Source of the DNA: Eustoma russellianum
Taxonomy: Eukaryota > Streptophyta > Magnoliopsida > Gentianales > Gentianaceae
Assembly (NCBI GenBank): GCA_036186865.1
Contig: AP025046.1
Coordinates: 36,039,291-36,103,290, forward strand
DNA length: 64,000 nucleotides
Direction of reading: 5' to 3'
The notes below the pieces were generated by a model. The model ran no database searches. It saw only the letters and a list, made by a program, of their open reading frames with translations, and was not told the DNA's origin. Below are positions 27,201 through 39,200 of this stretch, piece after piece. Position numbers and translations under genes: made by a program. Numbering within the stretch: the stretch's first letter is position 1; every line of letters begins with the position of its first letter.

Positions 27201-30200
27201 CGAACACTTTGAACGCCTCTTTAGGCGCTTTATGCAGTCCACTATGCCAAAAGTACTTTTCCCTGGTTGGGCACGTACTCCTAAGTACTTCCTCTGAGTA
27301 AAAGTCAGAGTTAGTTCGAACAGGCATGAAGTAGTACCACATTAAGCGCTTTATGTGACTTCGAACGACTTAAGAAGCCCACATTAGGCGCTTGATGTGA
27401 CTTCGAACGACTGTTCATTTCGCATCAAGCGCTCAATGTCACTTCGAACGCCTGTGCTTTTGCACATTAGGCGCTTCATGTGACCAACGTTACAAAGGTC
27501 TTGAACTTCACTTTTTAACATCAGTTGACTCTTTGTACCCTCCCTTTTTAGTGTCTTTTTTGCAGGTTACTCTCTGTTAAGTTTTTCAGGTTTTCTTTCT
27601 TGGCATTCACTTTGAAATCTCTCCAAGAAGGTTGCTACATGCCAAAGGGAGATCTCCAATGATGAGAACTCACCAACACATGATGCCAAAACCCATTAAT
27701 GTCAGTGCAGAGGGTTTCAAACGGGAAGAAACTTTGAAGATGATAAAAATAGGGTTTCTTCCACTTTCCTCTCCAACTTTCTACATTGCAAGCTCTCAAA
27801 TTCTCTCAAGCTCAAGCTCTCAAAATACTTGTAATTTTTATTCTTACTTTATTGTTGAGAGTGATTATTGTAAGAAGAAGAAGAATCTTCCTCTTGGTGA
27901 GACTTTTGTGAGAGATTGGGTAGATTGTTGGTCAAGGAGCAAGGGTGCTCTTTGTTTGAGTTTTCTAGATTTGAAGGGTTAGTTGATAGTGTGTGGTGCA
28001 CTATTCTCCATACAAGATTTCTTTGAAGGCAAAGAAGATCTTTGGAGGCTAAACTTCAAAGGGTTAGAATTCTTGGTTGTGGTCTAGGCAAGGTGCCTAG
28101 TTTTGTGTTTTCTGGATTTCGTTTTTGATTGTTGTTTCCCCCATAAGAAATAACAATCCCCATTTCAAAATCCTTCTTGTGAAACATCAAGAAGGTAGAG
28201 GAGTAGAGTCTCTTTACTTGAACCTCTATACATACTTGTGTTCTTTACTTTCATTCAAGTCTTTATTCTCTCTAAAGAACACATCCAAGTATTGGTTGCA
28301 CTTAAAAACGAAAAATAGCCACAAAATATCCATACTTGGTGAACACACTATTCAACCCCCCCTTCTAGTGTGTTCTAAGGGACCTAACATGCACCACCGT
28401 GAAAGGGCTTATTGGGTCTATAAAAGTATAAGTCACACTTCTCTCTAACACCTTAAGTTAACGATTTTTCAATGTTTCTAGGTTAAGACCAGGGGTGTTC
28501 AACGAACCGAATTGTCGCAAACTGTTCGTTTATTTCGTAGGTTCGAGTTTGTTCATTAATTTTAATTAAACGATCCAAGTTCAAACACCTAAATGGATTT
28601 GTTTACTAAACGAGCCGAACTGTTTGACTTGTTTAAAGAATTATAACGTTATCGAACCAATGCAAACAAGTTTTTAAGCTCGTTTAAACTAAACAAGCCG
28701 AGCCAAATACTTAAACGAACTTAAACTTGAAACCTCACTATTTGACTCGGTTTGACTCGTTACCGTCCCAGTTGAGACAAGGAAAACTGCCCAAGTTTCC
28801 TAGACTTAAACAGACGAATTTGGTCACAAATATCATTGATTGTCCTCCAAGATAAGTTTGACAACTGATTAACAAACTTCAATATAGGCTGTGCTGTTCC
28901 GAGGGAAGTCGAGCAGATGTGTTGCTTTCCTTGTGAACCACGACAACAGAAGAAAAGTGTTGGTGGAGTTTCAGAACTCATCATATGAGCTGCCTCCTTC
29001 CTCCATCAGCATTTTACCTGACTGCATCCATGTAGCATTCAATACCGCTCAGGTAAATTTTCAACCTCTTATAGTTTTTGCTGTCGTTAAGATATACTGA
29101 TTATAGTTAAGATATACTGATTATAGTTATTGTTGTACATTTTGTGCTCTCTTTAATTTATTTCTTCAAAGAAAGCACTCCTAAGGAGTCTCTCAACTCA
29201 GAAAAAAAAAATAGCATGTGTACTTGTTTTTCAAGTACTTTAGACTCATCCTTGAAAGTTAGTTATTTTTCCCTTCTTTTTTGTATTGGTATTGGATGGA
29301 TCGATTCAGATTCAAACATTTAATTTACATTTGATCTATGGGATAATAAGTTTACTTCACCTGGACCCAGGTAAGAAAATTTAGTACAAGAACGCATCAA
29401 GTGGCGACAAAGTTCGATTCGGCTGAGGATTGGATGGAGTACAGAGAATCCATTCCTGCATTTGAAGATACATTAGTAAGGGAAGATGGATTGTTGGAGC
29501 AAATGAATACTACAAAGGACGTATCAGATTACCTTTGGTACACCATAAGGTAAAATAAAAGGATATTTCTTCATACTGGCAACGAAAAACTTTAATGTAA
29601 TTCCTCAGCTCATTTGGTTAGTCAATAGTATGTATTTTACCCTTCTTCTTTGATTTTGGAATATTATGAAATAAAGCAAAATGACTTACTAAATTGGTTG
29701 CGTTTCTTATATTGTGAAGTAGCAGTTGGTCCACAGCTTGACGTAATTTTCATTATGGGTCATCGAGAAACAACTTCTGTATGTTTCCAACACATAGGTA
29801 TGGTCACGTACATCTGAATTTCTATATTCTGCAATAGACGAGAGCCTCTAAGATAATACGGTAATGTTGTTGTTGTAGTATTAGTATGTATTTTATATTG
29901 CAATTCACTTGATAAATGTCAATTGAGATGAAACTAGTAGGTAGTGGAATTTGCATTAACACAAAGATCTTAACTACAGAGAAAATATCTAGGCACTATG
30001 TATTGGGATTATGAGGGGACACTATGATGGCGGACCTTAGAACAAATGTTAAGGTTGCTGCTTTGTGACCTTGAGGTTACAGGTTCAAGCAGCGGAAACA
30101 ACATCTTGCACAAAAAACAGTGCAAGAGAAGCGATCCGGCCCCTTCCCGGACCCTGCACAAACGCGGAAGCCTAGTGCACCAAAAACGCTCTTTATGTAT

Positions 30201-33200
30201 TGGCATCATCTCATTTTTAGCCGTTGTGAACTAAGTGAACAAAAATTTTATCATGCTAACATAACTGTATTTATATGTTAACAGTGTTGACCATAATTCT
30301 TCAGAAGCAGAGGTGGTGCTGAGTATACATTCCCAGGGGCACGCTTTACACGCATTTGTCAATTCGATACCAGTGGGTGAGTATTATTACACGCATTTGT
30401 CAATTCGATACCAGTGGGTGAAAATTTAAAGTAGTATCCGTTTTATAACAGAATTTTCTCAAAGAATGAAAAAAAAATAAACAAAGAAAAAGCTACAGCA
30501 TTTAGGGCGATTCTGATAAATTGTCTAATCTAGTGACCTGGTACATAATATGACCTGAAGGGTTCCATATTATATTTTTCTTGTAAAATGAAATATGCCC
30601 ATAAGGTTCTAAATCGCTTTTGGGCAGCAAAAGCGAAATTCCTCGTCCTGGTCCTCACCGCTTCAGTCCCAAGAAACATTCTGGAAGATGCAAATCAGGA
30701 GTCTAGCTGCCTCCTAAGATGGTGAGGACTTACGACTAAATGGGAGCCTCTTCTAGCACATAGGGGCGACAGTATAGCTCACACACCAACACAACACATA
30801 CCCAATATATGTCAACAACATCAAAAAACTGTCGTTCAGGTCTGGAGAGGGTGAGAGGCAGACAAACAATACTTCCATCCTAAATGATAGAGAGTTTGCT
30901 TCCACTGAGACCTCTGACTCTATATGTACATGCGTAGATGACACAATAATAGGGATATGATGTGTTAGAGTTTGCTTCCAGTGAGACGTCCGACTCTATA
31001 TGTACCTGCGTAGATGACATAATAATAGGGATATGGTGTGTTAGTGTAATAGTGAAGGAATTTAGTAAGTACAAATAGAAATCTTTCGATAGTAAAATAG
31101 TCATAACCGTGTGAATGCACATATAATGAAAGCCAAAGACGAAATCAAAAAAGTGTAAAATCAAAGAAGCTGATGTAAACAAAGGAGAAGTAACAACAAA
31201 TCATCATCTGTTATGCTCCTATGGTATATCATCTTATTGGATTTGTAATTTCCAGGCTCTGCACATGGAAGAAACAAGAATACATCTTTACACTGGAAAG
31301 CAGCATCAGACTTGAAGGAAGGAGTAATATATCCCTACTGAGCGTCATGGTCGGATTACCGGTAATAATGATTACAAAATTGGTTACGTTTCTTATATAT
31401 GATATAGCAGTTGATCGACACAGCTTGACGTAATTTTCATTATGTGTCATCAAGAAGAAAAACATCTGCATGTTTCTAACACATATGTATGGTTGCGTAC
31501 GTCCGACCCTCCCATACCCCACAATAGGCGGGAGTTTCTAAAGCAATGGGTAATGATGCTGTTGTTGTTGAATGATTACTAACTGACTTTCTGAAGTCCT
31601 TGTTAGAATGTGATTTAGTTTTGATGATTTGCACAAGGTTGGCACTTGAAAATAATGTTTAAGCGCTTCAAGTTGATGGTTTGAAGTCAGTGCACTTCGA
31701 ACGCTCACTTCAGGCGCTTCATGTGTCTTGGTGATGATCAGAACACTTCGAACGCCTTGATCAGGCGCTTCATGTGTTGTATTGAAAGTCAGGACACTTC
31801 GAACGCTTACATCAAGCGCTTCATGTGTCCTGATGAAATATACGTACACTTCGAACGCTACTTTAAGCGCTTCAAGTGTCTCACCAAGTCAAAAGTACTT
31901 TTCTCTGAATAAGCACGCTTTCCCAAGGCCTGGTTCTGAGAAAATGTCAGTTTTAGTTCGAACAAGCATGAAGTGCAACATGAGGCGCTTCATGTCACTT
32001 CGAACGCACTCAGTTGCCAACATTAGGCGCTTAATGTGACTTCGAACGCATGTTCTCTTTCACATTAAGCGCTTCATCCCACTTTGAACGCTTATTCTTT
32101 GGACAGATTAAGCGCTTCATGTGCTCAACGGTACAAATGTCTTTTTGCTTCATTTTAACCAGTTGACTCTTTGTACCCTCCTCTTTTAGTGTTGTTTCAG
32201 CAGGTCTTCTCTCACACTCAGAGATCCCAGGTTTCTATTCTTGGCCAAAGTTTTTGAATCCTCTTCTAAATGGTTGCTACATGCCAAGAACTGTTTTTGA
32301 AGACTGCTGCAGTCCTTCACAAGCTGCCAAATCCCATTATTGGCTGGGCAGAAGATTTCAAACGGGAAGTTTTCTTGAAGGTTGATAAAAGAAGGGTTTG
32401 GTTCATTCTTCTTCTCCAACTTTCTACTTCACAAGCTCTCAAGTGCTCTCAAGCTCAAGCTCTCAAAATAGTTGTAAATCTTGTATACTTTACTTTATTG
32501 TTGAGAGTGATTATTGTAAGAAGAAGAGTCTTCTTCTTGGTGAGATTTTCTGTGAGAGATTTTGGTAGATTGTTGGTCAAGGAGCAAGGGTGCTCTTTGT
32601 TTAAGTTTTCTAAACTTTGAAGGGTTTGTTGATAGTGTGTGGTGCACTATTCTCCCTACAAGATTTCTTTGAGGGCAAAGAAGATCTTTGGAGGCAAAAC
32701 TTCAAAGTGTTAGAACTCTTGGTTGTGGTCTAGGCAAGGTGCCTAGTTTGTATTCTTTTGATTTTGTTTTGGTTGTTGTTTCCCCCAAAAGAAATAACAA
32801 TCCCCATTTCAAAATCCTTCTTGTGAAACATCAAGAAGGTAGAGGAGTAGAGTCTCTTGACTTGAACCTCTATACATAATCGTGTTCTTTCTTGTCTTTC
32901 AAGTTTTATCTTTCAAAAGAACACATCCAAGTATCGGTTGCACTCTAAAACGAAAAATAGCCACAAAATATCCATACTTGGTGAACACACTATTCAACCC
33001 CCCCTTCTAGTGTGTTCTAAGGGACCTAACAATTGGTATCAGAGCCTCATCTTGCTTATTTGAGTCCAAATACAAGATTTGATCATTTCTAGTATGGATC
33101 CCTTTGTTTTTGATGATTTGGGTTCTCCTACTGCTGAAACCTCCAGAAGAAGGAGGCAGGCCTCTGTTGATGAGGATGTGAGTTCTCCTACAGCTGATTT

Positions 33201-36200
33201 TCCAGAAGAAGGAGGCAGGAAACCCTATTCCCTTCTATCTCAAATGTTCATGTTAAAGTTCCCATGTTTGACCCTTTAAACTACCCACTGTGGAAGTCAA
33301 ACATGGAAACGTACTTGCGTTCTTGTTCTCACAGAATATGGGTTGATGGGTGAGTCTCAAGATCTATGATTCCCATGATATTGATGATCCTTCCCCGGAG
33401 GAGGAGTTCCAGTTGGCCATAAATAGCAAGGCTCTTGCTATTTTAAATAGCTCTCTTTCCACAAATGAGAGAGCTCAGATTCAAGGTGTCCAATCCGCAC
33501 ATGAGCTTGGACAAAGCTTGAGATGATCCACGAAGGAACTTCTCAAGTAAGAAAGGCCAAAAGGAGACAGTTGATAAAACAATTTTACAACTTCACTGTC
33601 CCCAAAGGTGAAAAGATTGAAGAGTCCATCCAAAGATTCACCAAACTTGTCAACCTTCTCAAAGCGGTTGGCAAGAAGATTTAAACCATTGCTTCCTAAA
33701 CAGTTTAGGAAGAGAATGGAATGCAAAAGTGACGGCCATTGAGGAGTCCAAGGATCTTGAAACAATCACCTTGGACGAGTTATACGGGAATCTCATCACT
33801 TATGAGATTCATTTAGATGCACAAGAAAAAATGATCCTATTCGCCAATCTTCAAAGGCGTTGGTCGTAGAGTCGGAGGACTCGGATGATGAAGTCGGACT
33901 TCTTGTCAAAAGATTCCGACGTATTGCAAGAAAAAATGGTGACGAAGCAAGGAGATTCGTCAAGGAAAGATACCCCAAGGACAAGGTGAAGGACCAAGAG
34001 AATAAATGCTACAAATGTGGGAAGCTTGGTCATTTCATGAAGGATTGTCGGGTGAAAGAGCCGCAACTCAAAGACAAGAAGGCCATCTACCAAAGGAAGA
34101 AGGCTTGCAAGCGGAGGTAGCCCATTGGGAGAGTTTCTTTCCGGATCCGAAAGCGACAATGGCGATAGGATGATCTTGCACTCACGGGGGTGGTGGAAGA
34201 TGATCTCGACAAGGAGTTCTTTGCACTAATGGCCATCGACGATGACAAGGAGGTATGCAATATTTCATCTCATATAAATTATTGATGAACGAGATGATTT
34301 AATACAAGAAAATGATCTCCTTGATTTAAAATATCAACGTGTCAAGAAAGAGTTTAGAGCATGCATAAATGAGTACAATGACACGTTAGAGAATCACATT
34401 GCATTGCAACTTGAGCATGACATATTTTTAACTGCATGTGATTGCACTTGAAGAGAAACATGATTTGATGAAATCATGTGCTCAAGCCCTTGAGGATAAG
34501 AAAAATGATTCAAGGGTAGGTGCTAAAGAGATGAGAATAAAGATGCATCTAGGCCAAGCATGAAAGTCAAACCTAGTGTCATGTATGCATCTAAGAAGGG
34601 AAATAAAAAGGAACAAGCACAAGTGATCAAGGAGTCTAAAACCTCCTTGAAGAAGCAAAGGCACATGCCTAAACAAAAGGCTAATGCACCAAAGGTATCA
34701 CAACCTTTGGTCCATGTTGTGAAACAAAAACCTTCTACTATTCCAAAGAAGGTGGTTCCTAAGAAGGAAACACGACATGTGCCAATGCACAAACATTCGC
34801 ACAAGCATGCACCAACACACAAGCATACTCCTACATGTTTTTATTGCAATAGGAAAGGTCATGTAGAGAGTATGTAGAGCTAAGAATAATAAGAATCTTG
34901 TGTGGGTGCCGAAAGGCGAGATGAAGGTAACTAACCTTCAAGGACCCAAAAAAAAGGGTACCAACTTCATATGGTTCTTTTGTAGGCCCTAGCACTCAAT
35001 GGAGAAAGCGAAGACAAGAAGGTCAAATGGGTCGTGGACAGTGGGTGTTCCAACCATATGACGGGAGACAAACGTCTCTTCCATAGACTCACTATGCAAG
35101 ACGGAGGAGTTGTCCACTTTGGCGGTAGCAAAGGCCAAATCAAAGGACATGGTATTGTGGGTAACGATTCCTTCTCTCTTAGTGATGTCTTATATGTTGT
35201 AGGTCTTAAGTTTAACTTGATAAGTGTCAGTCAACTTTGTGATGCTAATTATGAGGTAACGTTTTTGAAAACAAAGTGTGTTGTGAAAAAGGAAGAAAAG
35301 ATTTTATTTGAGGCTTTGCGTTTCAAAAATATTTACAAAGTTAGCATCAATGATTTGGTTTCTCAAAATGTATCGTGTCTAGTTGCTAAGAATGATTTGA
35401 CGCAACTATGGCATAGACGTCTCGGACATGTATGTTTCAAAACATTTAAATTTATTTGCGAAAATGATAAAGTCCGAGGCCTTCCAAAAATGAGTTTTGA
35501 AAACAATGACTTATGTGACACTTGTCAAAAGGCGAAACTTGTGAAAACAAGTTTCAAACCCAAGACAAATATTTCCACCTCCAAGCCCCTACAATTGCTT
35601 CATATGGATTTGTATGGGGATGTTGGAACAAGAAGCTTGGGTGGCAAACATTACACCTTCGTGGTTGTAGATGACTATACTCGTTATACGTGGGTGATGT
35701 TTCTTGCTAAGAAAAGTGATGCATGTAGTGAGTTTATCTAAGTAAACGATTGGAAAATCATGTGGGTGACACCATCAAAACCATCCGTAGTGATCGTGGT
35801 GGTGAGTTCGATGGTGATTTCGAAAGGTTTTGTGTATCCAAAGGATACTCTCATGACTTTCGGCACCTAGAACTCCTCAACAAAATGGTGTGGCCGAACG
35901 GAAAAATAGAACTCTACAAGAAATGTGTAGAGCAATGTTAAACGAGTTCGGTTTGCCCAAGTATTTTTGGGCCGAAGCGGTTAATGCCGCTTGCCATGTG
36001 ATCAATCGTGTCTATTTGAGACCATACCTAAATGTGACACCTTATGAGCTTTGGAATGGAAAAGTTCCCAACATTGGGTATTTCAAAGTCTTTGGTTGCA
36101 AGTGTTTTATACTTAATACCAAAGATACTTTGGACAAACTTGACCTCAAAGCGGATGAAGGTATCTTTTTAGGTTATGCCTCAAATAGTAAAGCATTTCG

Positions 36201-39200
36201 TGTTTTCAACAAAAGGAGTCAAAAGGTGGAAGAATCAATCCATGTTAAGTTAATGAGTCACTTAGTGATGAACCTAAACTTAAATGAGGATTGTGTAGAG
36301 GATGAAGATGTGACTCCTCAAGAAGAAATTTTTGAGGATGGGTTCCTATGGTTGTTCCTCAACGAGAAATCGTTGATGATCCTCCAAATGGAAACATCTT
36401 CATTGACTTGAGAGTTGAACCTCTCGAAGGCACTCCTCCACCTTGTGTAAATGAACTTAGTGAGGCCACGTAGAAGTGTCTCCTCTACTCACGTTGATTC
36501 ACAAAATGTAGAAGATGCATCACAAATTCCGGAACATGAGGTTCATGATGATAATGAAGGTTCATCTCTTCCGGAATATGATCAGAGGAAGTTGGAGGTG
36601 ATGTCCTCAAATCTTCCTAGATCATTTAAGCACAAAGTTTCTCACTCCCTCAAGAGTTAGTCATAGGTGATCCAAATAGAGGTATCACCACACGAAGGCA
36701 ATATAGAGAGAATGCATTTGTCTCTCTTATAGAGCCTAAAATATTAAAGACGCACTTCTTGATGAAAATTGGATCTTGGCTATGCAAGAAGAATTAAACC
36801 AATTTGAAAGAAGTGATGTTTGGGAGTTAGTTCCCAAACCACACGATCATCCTATTATTGGTACGAAATGGGTTTTTCGTAACAAGATGGATGATCAAGG
36901 TAATGTCACTAGAAACAAGGCTAGGTTAGTTGCTCAAGGATACCGTCAAGAAGAAGGTATTGATTTTGATGAGACATTGCACCCGTAGCACGACTTGAAG
37001 CTATTAGAATGTTGTTAGCATATGCTTGCTATAGAGATTTTACACTTTACCAAATGGATGTTAAATCCGCATTCTTGAATGGTGTTATTCAAGAGGAAGT
37101 GTATGTTGCACAACCTCCCGGGTTTGAATGTCATGATTCACCACATCATGTCTTCAAACTTAAAAAAGGCTCTTTACGGCCTCAAACAAGCTCCAAGAGC
37201 TTGGTACGAGAGGTTAAGTACTTTTCTTCTTAATAATGGTTTTCAAGAGGTAAAGTTGACACTACTTTGTTCATAAAAGAACAAGGTAGGAATCATTTAA
37301 TTGTTCAAGTATATGTTGATGATATTATTTTGGTGCTACTAACAATTGTCTTTGTGAGCAATTTGCTAGTCTCATGCAAGGTGAGTTCGAGATGAGCATG
37401 ATGGGCGAGCTAAACTATTTCCTTGGATTACAAATCAAGCAAACCAAAGACGGTGTGTACATTTCCCAAGCCAAATACACAAGAGACTTGCTCAAAAAGT
37501 ACAATTTTGGTGAAGGAAGAGAGGTGAACACTCCAATGAGCACAAGTGCAAAGCTTGACAAGGATGAAAAGGGAAAACATGTCGAGGTAACCTTGTATCG
37601 TGGCATTATAGGTAGTCTACTTTACTTAACGGCTAGTAGACCCGATATTTTACATGCAGTATGCTTATGTGCTAGATTTCAAAGTGATCCTAGGGAGATG
37701 CATTTTATTGCGGTAAAACGCATCCTTAGATACCTTAGAAGTACTTTGAAATTTGGTTTATTTTATCCTAAGAATGCATGTTTTGATTTAAGAGGTTATT
37801 GTGACTCCGATTATGCGGGGAGTCTAGTTGATAGAAAGAGCACCTCCGGAACTTGTCAGTTTCTTGGAGATTGTCTTGTTTCTTGGTACTCCAAGAAACA
37901 AAACAGTGTGTCTCTCTCTACGGCGGAATCCGAATATGTGTCGGCCGCCTCGTGTTGTGCACAATTGTTATGGATGACTAACACGTTAAATGATTATAAC
38001 ATTCACTTCTCAAAGGTGCCAATTTTGTGTGATAACACGTCCGCCATAAATATTGCACAAAACCCCGTCCAACATAGTCGGACCAAGCACATTGAAGTGA
38101 GGTATCATTTCATCCGTGATTGTGTACAAAAGAACTTGGTAAGTGTAGAATTTGTTCCTACACATGACCAACTTGCGGACATTTTCACGAAACCCTTGCC
38201 TAGTGATGTATTCTTATCTATAAGAATAGGTTGGGGCTGCTCAATATGGGTTGACAAAACCATCTTGAGTTTTGAGCATGAAAATTTCAAAATTTTCAAC
38301 ATCAGTAGACATGAAGCGCTTCATCTTAGATTGCTCAGGCGTTCGATATCACATCAAGCGCTTGATGTTAAGGATGTCACTTGTTCAAAGTGACATCAAG
38401 CGCTTATCCAAGTTTGTTCACTCGTTCGATGTGACTTTAAGCGCTTCATCTGAGTTTCCTCATTCGTTCGATGTGACTTTAAGCGCTTCATCTGTTGTAT
38501 GAAGTCGTTCGAAGTCACATGAGGCGCTTCAACCCTAATTCTTCACTGTCATTTCCGCCGTCTCTTCAGTTTTCGCGCCATTCAATGACCATCAACTCCT
38601 GCGCCAGTTTTTTCCCTCTTCCTCTTTCCCACGATCCCCATTTTCCCTTCCCCATTTTCTGCACATTCATTTCATCTTTCTCTTCTCTCTCCTCCATTTC
38701 TCCCACTCTCTCTTCCTCCATTACTCCCAATATCTTTTCATCTTCTCCATCTCCCACTATATATTCCTTCTCCAACCTTCATCTCTTTTCAATCAAGCTC
38801 TCATCTCCATTTAATCTTCTACAAACTCCCTCATTCCTCTCCTCAAAAATGGCCTCTGCAGGACCGTCAAAACGCCCACGCACTCACAGGACAAAGAAAA
38901 CTGCTGGGCTCGGGACTGCGGAACCCGATGAACTCAAAATCATCCGTGAAGGGCTAACCAAGGAAAACTTTCCTTGGTTGAGAAAATTCGACAATGATAT
39001 CAAAAAGTCTCCTCGCCCTGTAGACAAAGGAGTACACTTATCTCTGTACTCTAACATGCTCGTTGAAGAATGGCACACGAACAATCGCCCTGTTGTTCCT
39101 CTCAAACTTCTGAGTCTCAGTGACCTGTCCGAGACTCACATGGATCAGATCGTGTCTCTGCTCGATTTCCAAGGCTGGACCTCCCTCTGGTCCAGGCTTG

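Larger units (their letters stand above)
18119..28389 (+). mobile_element. SIRE-like copia retrotransposon, copy C (full length)
   Basis: 10,271 bp with 5' LTR 18119-19582, PBS, gag-pol, spacer with palindromic units, additional ORF, polypurine tracts and 3' LTR 26909-28389. Inserted in sense orientation in the intron between beta-galactosidase exons 7 and 8. The two LTRs differ by few transitions plus many one-base indels, so the insertion is recent. Gag-pol is nearly identical to copy D, but the additional ORF and U3 are of a different type, nearer copy A. Confidence 0.95.

Noticed and set aside
30009..30234. Short ORFs on both strands at the Au SINE
   Set aside because: They fall entirely in a non-coding SINE.
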